Positions 1-9,325 are shown, numbered from the stretch's first letter. The stretch: 64,000 nt of DNA from Sepiola atlantica (GCA_963556195.1 OY744532.1:79507234-79571233); one strand, 5' to 3'. A program made the numbers and translations. The notes: a model not told the origin generated them from the sequence alone.

Positions 1-1047
1 GCAGGGTTAGGTTCATTTTATAAATATTTAGAAATTCGCCTAATTAATCATGATTTTATTAAAACGTAATTGTTTATGGTTCGTTAATTTCCCTGTTAGT
101 ATGTTTAAATGTGTACTCTTACACTTCTAAATTTTTATCAATCATGTTTGCATATAAAATCAGTAAATTGAACGAATTATAATGATTCAGAGGCTGAATA
201 CATTATTTTAGGACATCTTATATATTTTTTCTTGAAAGCAAGGCTAAAATGATTTTAATATTTGAAAATTAAACATTAACCATCCGTAAGTACATCACCT
301 GAGAAATAATAGACCAAATCTTTATTTTCAATAGTTTTTTTTTCTTCTTGAGATTAAGTTATGTGGGATTTAATGTTTAGGGACAGATAATTAAAACGCT
401 TACAAGAACATGAAAGTTCTCCATAAAAGCAAAAGGAAACATGAACATTCTAAAATGACGTTGAATTTTGGTTGATACGTCTTCGTCTTTTCTCGGATTC
501 TAATCTTTTCGGCTTTCTTTTCTAAAACACTTATTCAAATTTTCTTTTTCATTCTCATCCATTTATAATTTACTTATTTCGCTTTACTTTACCTGTTTTT
601 ATAGTTTATTTATTTTCTTTTTTTTTCCCACAGTCGAGTGTAGTCGTAAGTAGTCGAACTACGCGTCTTACTTTCCCATGAAATGGCGATTATTAAACTC
701 TATTTTACGAATGAGTGTTTTGAACGTCAGTTGGAGACGTTATTCATCTCGCCCATTTAATGGGGTTTATGAAAACCGACGATGCACTGAAAAAGAGTAT
801 GTCAGCTTGGTAATAATTTCTGCTTGTATTAGCGATTCTTTCAAATTAACATAAATCAGCACATCAATTCACTCGGGTAGCGCAAATTTATATTAATTAC
901 AATCAACGGATTGTGGACATTGAAGTTATATATTTAAGTAATTTAATGAGTCTTTTCTGAATTAGATTAACGTAAAATGATGAATTAAATGTTATTCGGA
1001 ATGTGCTAATTAATTAAAAAAAAGATAAAACATAGAGATATACGTAG
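1..1047. other. AT-rich DNA with no recognised feature
   Basis: No long reading frame, tRNA-like motif, terminal repeat or tandem repeat was seen. The stretch reads as diverged AT-rich intergenic DNA. Confidence 0.5.

Positions 1048-1116
<69 letters not shown>
1048..1116. repeat. (AC)n(TA)n microsatellite
   Basis: About 20 bp of AC repeat runs into about 48 bp of TA repeat. The last TA is also the left target dinucleotide of the adjacent MITE. Confidence 0.95.
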
Positions 1117-1119
<3 letters not shown>

Positions 1120-1501
1120 GGTGGGCCAAAATAAGGGTCCTATCTTTAAATTTGAATAACTTGAATTTGAATAACTTCCACAAAATAAAAGTTAAACTCA
1201 CCAAACTTTATGTGTGTGTAGACTGACCCTTCCGAGATTTTTTGAAATAAACAAAACAAATTTTAGCCGAAAAACACTTCTTAAAACTTACAAAAACTAA
1301 AGTATTGTTTTTTACACTGTTTTGAGTTTTTTAAGCAAAAATAAGGTTTTCTAAATGAGGGTGCGTTCCTTAGGGCTAATACGGCTCATGCTTGCTTCGG
1401 AAGGAGTCCTTTACTTATTCTAAAAATAAAAAATTAAAAAAATCAATAAATAAAAAAGTTATGAATTTTTAAAAATAGGACCCTTATTTTTGCCCACCCT
1501 G
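1117..1501. mobile_element. Tc1/mariner-type MITE, 385 bp, TA target duplication
   Basis: The left end starts CAGGGTGGGCCAAAATAAGG and the right end, read on the other strand, starts CAGGGTGGGCAAAAATAAGG. The inverted repeats continue through GTCCTAT and, more weakly, for about 45 bp. TA lies directly outside both ends (1115-1116 and 1502-1503), as expected for Tc1/mariner insertion. There is no transposase frame, so the element is non-autonomous and would need a mariner-type transposase in trans. It is inserted at the edge of a TA microsatellite. Confidence 0.88.
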
Positions 1502-1503
1502 TA

Positions 1504-1881
1504 TATTAATTTCTTCATTTAAAGGGTCAACTGGAATACACTACGAGATAGTTCGCCACGCATTGTGTAGATTGAAAGGGGCCATTTGTACTCTTAAATA
1601 TTGGGGATTTTAAGAGCTAATACCTATTTAAGGAGAAACCGACTATTTATCATTAATGCATTTAAGATTTGAATTAGATGTCGAGAAAAATAAACTGAGC
1701 CAATGTTTGATTAACACGTCATTTCTGTAGGTATCAACATATTTCTTACATCTGCTTCCTATTTACAAGATTCTCTACGATCTCAGAGTTCACACAAAGT
1801 CAGATTTAATTTCCGAGAAACATACAATTAGATCACGAATAGCATAATAATATGTTAGAATAAATCAAATTAATAAAATAG

Positions 1882-1883
<2 letters not shown>
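1504..1883. other. No recognised feature
   Basis: AT-rich unique-looking sequence; nothing beyond short chance frames. Confidence 0.4.

Positions 1884-1944
<61 letters not shown>
1884..1944. repeat. (TAA)n microsatellite
   Basis: About 60 bp of TAA/ATA trinucleotide repeat. It marks one end of a G+C-richer block and a similar tract marks the other end. Confidence 0.95.
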
Positions 1945-2330
1945 CCTTTTCCTTCTCCCCCCCCCCGTAAAATATTGTGCCGGCGTAGGCTGACACCAAA
2001 CAAAATATTTGTAGGGGGTCGAGAAGGATTAGACCGAGGAGGGACAGCACAAACCAGACCTCCACTAGAAGAGTGCGGATAATGTTGGGACCTAGAGTCG
2101 GCTTATTGCCACCCAAATCCCAGAGAAGATCAATGGTCCTTGCCAGCGAGTAATCAATGGTAAGAAGCTATTGCAATATCGCAAGATTATTTGCGGTGGT
2201 TATCGAAAAAGGTGAAGAATACTGGGAATCTGGGGAGGCTTGTTGTCACTCAGATTCCAGGAAGTACTACTGGTTGTTGTCGGTGGGCAATCACTGACGA
2301 TAATCTGTGTGAGGACTCATAGTGAGTACA
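1945..2330 (-). repeat. Candidate retroposon fragment between two TAA tracts
   Basis: A G+C-richer block is flanked on both sides by TAA repeats, the type of simple tail seen on several LINE/SINE classes. On the minus strand one frame stays open for about 80 codons and includes LARTIDLLWDLGGNKP, then a hydrophobic stretch, ending in a poly-Tyr run from the TAA tract. I do not recognise a protein domain, so the frame may simply be a conserved repeat. Classification is unknown. Confidence 0.35.

Positions 2331-2378
<48 letters not shown>
2331..2378. repeat. (TAA)n microsatellite
   Basis: About 48 bp of TAA repeat, pairing with the tract at 1884-1944. Confidence 0.95.
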
Positions 2379-2689
2379 TACAACAGCTTAGACAGTAATC
2401 GATATCCACCAATATATAATAATATAGACCACTGCACAATATATCATATCAAAATATATACACCGGAACTACTGCTGCAACTGGGACAGTAGGATTTGTG
2501 GTCAAGGTTTATTCTTCTAGATCCGCCGTGTTCTGCATTTTAGCAGGCTAACAAAGAGGAAGATGCCGCACATAGAGTTATTCACTGTGGTAGCCTATAT
2601 TTGGCCACTCACACACTGCATGGAGGCCAGTTGATAGAAAGTCTTGAGAGCAACAAGAACAGGCACTACTTCTCTTTATTTAATTAATC

Positions 2690-2692
<3 letters not shown>

Positions 2693-2759
<67 letters not shown>
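2693..2759. repeat. (TA)n microsatellite
   Basis: About 66 bp of near-perfect TA repeat. Confidence 0.97.
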
Positions 2760-2764
<5 letters not shown>

Positions 2765-2814
2765 TATATTTTTAAAATATTTAAAAAAACTTTTACCTAC
2801 ATATATATGTGGTT

Positions 2815-2905
2815 AATGTTTACGCAATCTTCAGTGCAGGAGATAATAATTACTGCCGGTCGAAGGATTTGAACCCAGTCACAAAGTCCCTTTTTAACCC
2901 TGCAG
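2815..2905 (-). mobile_element. Relic of tRNA-like/hammerhead repeat (family A)
   Basis: On the minus strand a B-box-like GGGTTCAAATCC is followed by CGACCGGCAGTAAT, closely resembling TGACCGGCAGTCAAT at the same place in the copy at 59.2 kb. About 28 nt further on stands CTGAAGA, the position of the ribozyme core in the other copies. The hairpin and GAAA are lost, so this copy should be inactive. The family assignment rests on this shared order and the shared CCGGCAGT segment. Confidence 0.4.
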
Positions 2906-3521
2906 CCTAGTATTCGAGGGGAATTACATTCTATTATATGTTGTATTAGCTGACATACACAGTAAGCTAGTCATTATTCATTTTAGAGCCCCATTGCGAG
3001 GATTACAACGGATTAATGTAGAGAGCATTTAGATTAATAAGCTTTTATGCAAATGAGGTAAACATTAGATGGAATACCTACCAGAGCATTACGACAGATT
3101 TGACTTTTGTGAAATTGAAAAACTATGTATTATAAATGAATACATTTATATTCTACTAATTTTAGTTTCTTTGGAGTATTTTAAACGGCTCGTAGGGACA
3201 CATGGTAACAACTCAATATTTGAAAATTCAAATATTTCAAATTAGTTAAATACATAGAGTATATTAACTATAGTTAAAGACATGAAGTAAGCGAGATCTT
3301 AATGACTTCTGAAGACTAGTTCAACTTAAGCTTTGACGTTTAGGCATTCAACTAGAATCACAATCATGTAATTGATTGTCATCAACATTGGGATTATGAT
3401 TCTAACATAACGTTTAATACGTTGTGGTTTGATTTTTATCTTCGTAAGTGGAAATCAATTATTGCAAAACTGTCATGAACGGAGAACCAATTTTACCTTT
3501 CCTGTGACAAGTATTCTTCTC

Positions 3522-3524
<3 letters not shown>

Positions 3525-3591
<67 letters not shown>
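3525..3591. repeat. (TA)n microsatellite
   Basis: About 66 bp of TA repeat. Confidence 0.97.
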
Positions 3592-3595
<4 letters not shown>

Positions 3596-3701
3596 ATAGA
3601 TTTTTCATGATTAAGTTTGTTATTACGAGACAGAATATGGACATTAGTGACATTCAGGGGTGATTGAAAAGTTGTAAAACCGATAGAAAAGTATATTTAC
3701 A

Positions 3702-3799
3702 AAGCCGGCATTCGTCTTCACTGATCTAAGTAAATACGTCGAATATATGACTTAGTTAGACGTATTTACTCTGATGAGTGCGAACAATAGCCGGCTTAG
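3702..3799. repeat. Imperfect palindrome, about 98 bp
   Basis: The arms AAAGCCGGCATTCGTCTTCA and, on the other strand, AAGCCGGCTATTGTTCGCAC pair. Both continue to GTAAATACGTC around a short centre. Transcribed, it would fold into one long hairpin. It may be a foldback-type MITE, but I see no clear target duplication. Confidence 0.6.
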
Positions 3800-3881
3800 T
3801 AAATTAATGCAATCATACCTTTTTCCTCGTCTTAACCATATTTCAATTTCACGCAAAAAAGTCGTATATACTGTACCGTAA

Positions 3882-3886
3882 TATAT

Positions 3887-3922
<36 letters not shown>

Positions 3923-4052
3923 GTGTGTGTATGTGTGTCTATATATATATATATATGTGTGTGTGTATATATATATATATATGTGTGTGTGTATATATAT
4001 ACATATATATATGTGTGTTTATATATATATACATATACATATATATATATAT
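3882..4052. repeat. Compound (TA)n/(TG)n microsatellite
   Basis: Alternating TA and TGTG blocks over about 170 bp. Confidence 0.95.
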
Positions 4053-4059
4053 TTCCCCA

Positions 4060-4397
4060 GTCATAGTATATAAATTCCATCAATTTTCGAATCGTATTTA
4101 GCGTCTGAATTTTTTTCTAAATGAAAAAAAACAAATATAATAGTGAAATAAGAATTGGGTCAAGTTCTGTTCGACACACAAATTTTTGACGGCTGTCGAC
4201 CTCAAGTGGTTTTAGCATCTTTGAAAAGTACACTTAGCCGATCTAATGTAGCGATTGAATAGACAGTATTGATTGTCCTTTGGCAGATTAATGAATGGTT
4301 GGACGTAAAAAATGAGATCGAAACCTTCGAAATTGGTTAAAATAAACGATACAGTTTCTTCGATTATTATGTTTTGAGAGGTTCAATCATTCATTCA

Positions 4398-4400
<3 letters not shown>
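4060..4400. other. No recognised feature
   Basis: Unique-looking AT-rich DNA without open frames or repeats that I can identify. Confidence 0.4.

Positions 4401-4480
<80 letters not shown>
4401..4480. repeat. (TA)n microsatellite
   Basis: About 80 bp of TA repeat. Confidence 0.97.
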
Positions 4481-4484
<4 letters not shown>

Positions 4485-4745
4485 CTGTTGGATGGACAAA
4501 ACTCCAATAGAGTACACGATTATTTTCTAATAGCGTGATATTTATGAATTACATTTTACAAAGATTTACATGTCATAGTAAGAAATGTACTGCGATACTG
4601 GACTCGACGGAAAAAGCACGCACCTATTGTAAATTTAAATGTTCACCTGCAAACTTAATTACAAGACATCCCCTTGCTTTATTTCAATAAATGTACTCGG
4701 AGTTGTGACACCTATTATATGAGTATATTCATGACAAAGGACAGT

Positions 4746-4787
<42 letters not shown>

Positions 4788-4822
4788 TGTATATATATAC
4801 TCGCACACACATATACATACGT

Positions 4823-4900
<78 letters not shown>

Positions 4901-4902
4901 TT
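4746..4902. repeat. Compound (TA)n/(CA)n/(TG)n microsatellite
   Basis: TA blocks interrupted by CACACA and ending in TGTGTG over about 155 bp. Confidence 0.95.
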
Positions 4903-5005
4903 TTGTGTATATTATTTCTCAAAACTGAAAAAGAAAACTATTTTTACATTTCTAACGATCGAATCTATTGTGGAACTACAGTAGTTTGGTAATATAAGAA
5001 CTTCA

Positions 5006-5009
<4 letters not shown>

Positions 5010-5074
<65 letters not shown>

Positions 5075-5075
5075 A
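5010..5075. repeat. (TA)n(TG)n tract abutting a PLE end
   Basis: The TA run passes into TG directly outside the terminal repeat of the Penelope-like element. The same arrangement recurs at other copies of this terminal repeat. Confidence 0.95.
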
Positions 5076-5154
5076 CAGGAGTTAGGCTACCAACATTTGC
5101 CAAATGTTTTTTTCAACGTTTATTTATTATTTTTTTATGTAATCATGTTATAAT

Positions 5155-5200
5155 TTTATATAACGCGTTTCAAGCGGTGGTCCGCTTTCATCAGATATGT
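5155..5200 (-). ncRNA. Hammerhead ribozyme core in PLE terminal arm
   Basis: Minus strand: ATAT (stem I), CTGATGA, stem II of AAGCGG paired with CCGCTT around ACCA, GAAA, CGCG, TT, then ATAT closing stem I. The invariant core bases are all present. Stem III is a palindromic ACGCGT with no loop, typical of ribozymes that work as dimers. The UU at the cleavage site is allowed (UH rule) but weaker than UC. The structural call is by eye. Confidence 0.75.
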
Positions 5201-5373
5201 AAATCCATTTTTTTCATTTTTTTCTTGCTTCTCTTTGTCAAAGTCGTGTTTGTTAATTAAGTACGTGTTATTTTGACCTTTATTTGATCTGTCACTTCTA
5301 TTTCTTGAAGTGCGTAGATTTTCTTTTGAAATTTATTATTTTTTATTGCTCTGTCTCCAAATTGGCTGTTGTG

Positions 5374-5515
5374 CCCGCGTGTGTGTGTGTGTGTGTGTGT
5401 GCGCACACGTGTGTGTATGTGCGGTAAGTTCTGAATCTTGTACATAGGTGAGCAACACCCTCTATACACACAAACACGCACACACAAAAACATATATGCG
5501 CGCGCACAAACATAC
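5374..5515. repeat. (GT)n/(CA)n-rich segment
   Basis: Degenerate GT then CA repeats inside the PLE, probably a later microsatellite expansion. Confidence 0.85.
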
Positions 5516-5595
5516 AGGCGTATAGTTAGATAGATTGATAGAGAGTGGTAGAGAAAAGTTGATAGAAGTGTGGTCCGTATGGTGTGTAGTTTGAG

Positions 5596-5990
5596 TTACG
5601 ATCTGTTCAATGCTGGATTAAATATAAATATAAAGTTATTTTCTTGTGTTAGTAAGTAGTTGTAATCTTTGCTTCGGAAAACTGGCATTATTTTTAATTT
5701 TCCTCCGCTGCATGAGTGTACATGTTGGGAGAAGAATAATTTACAGTTTTCTTTGATTTTAATGTTGGTTTTATGTAAAGATACTCTATTATTAAATGTT
5801 TTAGTCGCACCTATATAATATTGGTTACATGTTGTATATGTTGTACATTCTAGCACATAGATAACGTTCGGGAGGTGCAGTTTAGGTCTTTTTTATTGTG
5901 AATGTTTGTGTTGGGTTTTTAAATGTGTATGAGTTCTCCTCTATTATTATGTCACAGACCCACATTTTTCCTTGTTGCATTTTCTGACCC
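5596..5990 (-). pseudogene. PLE GIY-YIG endonuclease domain, frameshifted
   Basis: This is the C-terminal endonuclease of a Penelope-type retroelement, which nicks target DNA for insertion. On the minus strand, PNVIYVLEC then NQYYIGATKTFNNRVSLHK gives the GIY-YIG signature (IY, then YIG about 12 residues on). It is followed by NIKIKENCK, HVHSCSGGKLKIM and the terminal FNPALNRS with a stop. Upstream, in a shifted frame, RKCNKEKCG and CDIIIEENSYTFKNPTQTF with TIKK match the cysteine-bearing linker PLEs have between RT and endonuclease. At least two frame changes and several stops make it non-functional. No RT motifs lie upstream. Confidence 0.8.
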
Positions 5991-6656
5991 CCTGTATTGA
6001 GTGTTGGTTGAGTTTGGATGAGGTTAACATTTGTTTGATGTTTTTTTTATGGTTGGCGTTTGCTTTTTATTATTTTCGTTGTTTTTAATATGTTATTTAG
6101 TTTGTTCGTTTGGTTGAGAAGGCTTATGTTTCTTATTATTTCTGTGAATAACTCTAGATTGTTTTGTTGTGTGTAGAGATGTTTACTAATATTTGTTCTT
6201 TGTTTCGTATTTTTAGGGGGTGGGGTTCGTAATTGTTCTAATTAAGTGTTTTCTGCTAGGGGTAAAAAGAAAAATAACCTGGCTAAGAAGTTTACCCGAT
6301 AAAGAAAAGGCAAAACGAACATCATACATGAACCAAAATAACAACCCAAAACAAGGCATAATAGAAAACACCCACACACGACATACACAAACCCAAGAGT
6401 AACACAACACAAAGGTAAGAAACAAAACACATACCACACACAAACATACTTACACAACAAATCCAGTTACCCACAAGGAAACAACATAAATATGTAACGC
6501 GTTATATGAAATTATAAAATTATGAAATCATAAAATAACAAAATAATAAATAAATGTTGAAAGAAAACATTTTTCAAATGTTGGTAGCCTTACTCCTTTA
6601 CCTATATACTTTTCTCTCGTTGGAATTGCACTAATACTGCACTACCTTCCCTCTTT

Positions 6657-6659
<3 letters not shown>

Positions 6660-6720
<61 letters not shown>

Positions 6721-6722
6721 CA
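6660..6722. repeat. (TA)n microsatellite
   Basis: About 62 bp of TA with one CA interruption, at the outer edge of the PLE arm. Confidence 0.95.
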
Positions 6723-6972
6723 GTAAAGTTATTTATTTGTAATAAATTAAATGGCATGGCTTCCATGTGTAAGATTATATTTATTCTTGCATCTACTGTA
6801 AAGTATTTCATAATATACTTACGCGACAATCTTGTGTTGTCTTATCATCAAGACGATCGCGTTGAATACAGTTATTTGGCAAAGTGTTGTGTTTGTATTA
6901 TGTAGACGGGGCAGGTGTTTGGTCTTCTCATTCTGAAACGAATCGTAACGATAACATACATAGCGATCAATT

Positions 6973-6975
<3 letters not shown>

Positions 6976-7005
<30 letters not shown>
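6976..7005. repeat. (TA)n microsatellite
   Basis: Short TA run of about 28 bp. Confidence 0.9.
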
Positions 7006-7006
<1 letters not shown>

Positions 7007-7011
7007 TATAT

Positions 7012-7200
7012 ATAATTATAAATATTTGTTTTTTATCTGCATACGTATACTTATCCTCCTTTCGGGAGTCGTCAGTGTAGAGAAGATTATATATATGGCT
7101 TGCTGTACTGAAACCCCGGAACGTGAGTCATGTTTCGAACTCAAATTCCGAAGTATTAGTCCAATCGGCCGTTATCAACCACCCGGTGAATCAGCAAGAG
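7012..7200 (-). mobile_element. tRNA-like/hammerhead composite repeat (family C)
   Basis: Minus strand: a tRNA-like head with D-arm/A-box-like GGGTGGTTGATAACGGC (plus about 7171-7187) and B-box-like GAGTTCGAAACATG (plus about 7130-7143), then about 55 nt later a hammerhead core. The segment 7012-7088 is repeated at 7330-7402, where the tRNA-like head is absent and LINE sequence follows. A Pol III-type promoter feeding a ribozyme is inferred. Confidence 0.5.
7042..7081 (-). ncRNA. Hammerhead core, copy with GAAA changed to GATA (family C)
   Basis: Minus strand: TCTACA, CTGACGA, a perfect stem II of CTCC and GGAG around CGAAA, then GATA in place of GAAA, then GTATACG and TA, TGCAGA. Stem I is TCTACA with TGCAGA, one mismatch. 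The A14-position change should abolish activity. The sister copy at 7352-7397 keeps GAAA. Confidence 0.55.
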
Positions 7201-7329
7201 ATTCATTGAATTTAAATACACCCGTCATCAAAGTTTTTGACTACTGAAAGGAACATGCATTGAAGCCACTAAACTGACAGTGTTAATACTACTCATTACA
7301 GAGCCCAGCCTAGATTTGGGTTCGACGAA

Positions 7330-7402
7330 TAATTATAAATATTTGTTTTTATCTACATACGTATACATTTCACTATTTCTGGAATCGTCAGTGTAAAGAT
7401 AA
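7330..7402 (-). repeat. Second copy of the family C 3' segment
   Basis: About 73 bp repeated from 7012-7088 with roughly 80% identity by eye. It ends where LINE sequence begins. Confidence 0.75.
7352..7397 (-). ncRNA. Hammerhead core with strong stem I (family C)
   Basis: Minus strand: TTTACA, CTGACGA, a 13-nt stem II region, GAAA, TGTATACG, TA, TGTAGA. Stem I TTTACA with TGTAGA gives six pairs including one G-U. Stem III is a self-complementary octamer. Stem II is weak here, whereas the copy at 7042-7081 has an intact stem II, so the family consensus would be a complete ribozyme. Confidence 0.6.
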
Positions 7403-7405
7403 TTA

Positions 7406-8312
7406 TTGATACCAGTGTTATTTATAAGAACGGGTCGTTGGATGCTGAGATTAATAGACGTATTGGACATGCTGGTGTGTCTTTTAGTTATTTGGAGGAG
7501 CGGGTTTGGCCACCAATGTATCAGGCTAGAAACTAAGATCTCTGAGTATAAAACCTGTGTAGTATCAACTTTGTTATATGATTGTGAGACATGGATCAGT
7601 TTAAGAGCTTATATTCGTCTGCCAGAGCGTTTCCAGTAAAACTGCCTAAGGCACTTGCTTAACATCCATTGGGATAGCTTTACGCATGATAGCGAAATGT
7701 TGTTCCAAGCATCGGATCTCGTATAAGTAAACGCAGACTTCGTTGGGCTGGTCATTTTATTCGTCTTACTGATAACAGACTGCCTAAGCAGGTGACTTAT
7801 GGGGAACTAACTGGGAATACTCGCCCACTACACATACCTCGCAATTCAAAGATTGTGTCAAAGACGATTTGAAGTGTTTTGGAATTGATGTTGGAGGATG
7901 GGATGGGGTGGCTGAAGATAGGTCAAGCTGGAAGAAAAAGATTTTGAAGGCAGCAAGATTTTTGAAAAGAATAGGATGAGACACCAGCAGCAGAATAAAG
8001 CAGCGATGAAGAGAAGGAAGGTTACAACTCAAGCACATGGAGAAAACATGAAACACCTAAAATACCAAGCTTGCAACGGTGTAACAATTTCATGTGTATG
8101 TTTGTTGAATCACCAAAAGGTGCATATTTTGCAAAATTAAGAACGGAGCAGAGGTAGCTTCATTTATGGCATCCACACAGATAATCACAACATCACATCT
8201 GTGGTATATTTTGTAAAAGTCTTGCTGGCCTGAAGAGCCATATCCACACTTCTCACTGGAAACGTTTACATTAATATCACATCCATACGCCAAAAGTGGT
8301 CAAATTCGAAAT

Positions 8313-8316
<4 letters not shown>
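7406..8316 (+). pseudogene. Non-LTR retrotransposon ORF2 C-terminus, heavily mutated
   Basis: This is the end of a LINE reverse-transcriptase polyprotein. Recognisable blocks in order are GSLDAEINRRIGHAGVSFSY, VVSTLLYDCETW, ISKRRLRWAGHFIRLTDNRL, PKQVTYGEL, and near the end a zinc-finger-like HHICGIFCKSLAGLKSHIHT with SH. These match the widespread LINE tail pattern (LLYGCETW, LRWAGH..R, final CxxxC/H..H finger) known from many invertebrate elements. Multiple stops and frameshifts are present. The upstream RT core is absent, i.e. the usual 5' truncation. The 3' end abuts a TA tract at 8317. Confidence 0.82.

Positions 8317-8360
<44 letters not shown>
8317..8360. repeat. (TA)n microsatellite
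   Basis: About 44 bp of TA at the LINE 3' end. Confidence 0.95.
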
Positions 8361-8363
<3 letters not shown>

Positions 8364-8478
8364 TTTATTGTCTTTACTGACGATAGAACTATACTTGTTT
8401 TCTTAGTATTTTTCCACTTCCTAAGTGGTAAAAGAAAATTCTATGAATTTGCCCCCTTTAATAGGACGGGGCATTACT

Positions 8479-8479
<1 letters not shown>

Positions 8480-8547
<68 letters not shown>
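8480..8547. repeat. (TA)n microsatellite inside family B unit
   Basis: About 68 bp of TA located just downstream (minus strand) of the ribozyme. The units at 32.5 and 33.0 kb also have TA runs at this position. Confidence 0.95.
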
Positions 8548-8548
<1 letters not shown>

Positions 8549-8576
8549 CTCAATTTTTACGTACATGTAAAGAAAT

Positions 8577-8618
8577 CTATGGACATGTGTTTCTAGCTAT
8601 CAACTACCATCAGCATGG
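8577..8618 (-). ncRNA. Hammerhead relic, A9 changed to G (family B)
   Basis: Minus strand: CCATG, CTGATGG, hairpin region, GAAA, CACATG, TC, CATAG. Stem I is CCATG with CATAG. The last core base of CTGATGA is G, so the copy is probably inactive; otherwise it lines up with the intact copy at 32495-32536. Confidence 0.6.
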
Positions 8619-8794
8619 CTAACGTTAACAAGGATCGAACCTATGCTATTACTGTTTGCAATCTGGCGTTTACCAACCAGACCACAAACACCTTGCCGAG
8701 ATATGTATGATTTCTTGTTTCTATAATGTTACATAGTATTTTGTTATTGTTTCTTTGGCGATAGAAACATAGCTGTTTTTTTAGCTGTTTTGAA

Positions 8795-8798
<4 letters not shown>

Positions 8799-8867
<69 letters not shown>
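8799..8867. repeat. (TA)n microsatellite
   Basis: About 68 bp of TA, directly before the first of two direct repeats. Confidence 0.97.
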
Positions 8868-8870
<3 letters not shown>

Positions 8871-8976
8871 GAAATATAAGCCATATTAGCAATACAAGAT
8901 TAATTTATTATTATTTTATTTTTTTTTATATTAATCCTATAGATTTCGGAATAAAATTCCTTCTTCAGGGGTGACC
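8868..8976 (-). repeat. Terminal-repeat-like direct repeat, copy 1
   Basis: About 107 bp starting ATTGAAATATAAGCCATATT and ending GGGGTGACC, repeated almost exactly at 9187-9292. Two near-identical copies about 310 bp apart with a short middle resemble a mini LTR-like or pLTR structure. Each copy has a hammerhead-like core on the minus strand. Confidence 0.8.
8934..8972 (-). ncRNA. Hammerhead-like core, CTGAAGA type, copy 1
   Basis: Minus strand: CTGAAGA, stem II GGAAT with ATTCC, GAAA, then TCTATA. Position 7 of the core tolerates any base, so CTGAAGA is acceptable. Stem III is broken in this copy (TCTA) and stem I is only about two pairs, so activity is doubtful. Confidence 0.45.
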
Positions 8977-9034
8977 AGTATTTAGTCATTTTTTTTTCAT
9001 CAAAAATAAGTATACACAAACTTATTTCTTAGTT

Positions 9035-9110
9035 ACTTGATAAACGTCCTTGGTACGACGTCTCCGCAGTGTTGTATCGGCGGTTATGATTCAAATCCGG
9101 TGTCGAACGA
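9035..9110 (+). repeat. tRNA-like segment with B-box
   Basis: Plus strand CTTGGTACGACG then TTATGATTCAAATCC, in an order and spacing like an A-box/B-box tRNA-derived head. It lies between the two direct repeats. The D-arm is poor; possibly a degraded SINE head. Confidence 0.35.
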
Positions 9111-9186
9111 AAGAAGCGTTGGCACGCTGTCATGAAAAGTGTGAGTTTGTCGTTCAAATTTCAAAGTATTGCAGGGTTAGTTAATA

Positions 9187-9292
9187 AAATTGAAATATAA
9201 GCCATATTAGCAATACAAGATTAATTTATTATTTTTTTTTAATATTAATCCTATCGATTTCGGAATAAAATTCCTTCTTCAGGGGTGACCGT
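9187..9292 (-). repeat. Terminal-repeat-like direct repeat, copy 2
   Basis: Second copy of 8868-8976, differing mainly in the length of the poly-T run and a few bases. Confidence 0.8.
9248..9286 (-). ncRNA. Hammerhead-like core, CTGAAGA type, copy 2
   Basis: As copy 1, but stem III is a clean ATCGAT palindrome followed by the UA cleavage dinucleotide. Stem II GGAAT/ATTCC is intact. Stem I is weak (GG with CC). Confidence 0.5.
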
Positions 9293-9325
9293 TTCGTTAT
9301 TCAGTTCCTCTTTTTTTAGTGGCAT

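Larger units (their letters stand above)
5077..6659 (-). mobile_element. Penelope-like element, RT-deleted, with inverted terminal arms
   Basis: The left arm starts GGAGTTAGGCTACCAACATT. The right arm, read on the other strand near 6600, starts GGAGTAAGGCTACCAACATT. Both arms share about 100 bp including AACGCGTT. The right arm extends to about 6659, because the sequence outside 6600 (the CCAACGAGAGAAAAG block on the minus strand) is also attached to the copy at 58.6 kb. Inside, on the minus strand, is a GIY-YIG endonuclease relic. The reverse transcriptase region is missing; a full PLE would be around 3 kb. The left arm carries a hammerhead ribozyme core. PLEs combining RT, GIY-YIG endonuclease and hammerhead-bearing terminal repeats are an established class; the class call here rests on the endonuclease plus arms. 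Confidence 0.8.
8345..8720 (-). mobile_element. tRNA-like/hammerhead composite repeat (family B)
   Basis: Minus strand: tRNA-like head with an A-box-region GGTCTGGTTGGTAAACG (plus 8671-8687) and B-box GGTTCGATCCT (plus about 8630-8640), then a hammerhead core at 8577-8618. After an inserted or expanded TA tract comes a segment with CCACTTAGGAAGTGG (minus strand, about 8410-8425) that also occurs in the units at 32.3-33.0 kb and 34.3 kb. Confidence 0.55.

Noticed and set aside
3770..3799. CTGATGAG as a possible hammerhead
   Set aside because: No stem II hairpin or GAAA follows; it is only part of the palindrome arm.
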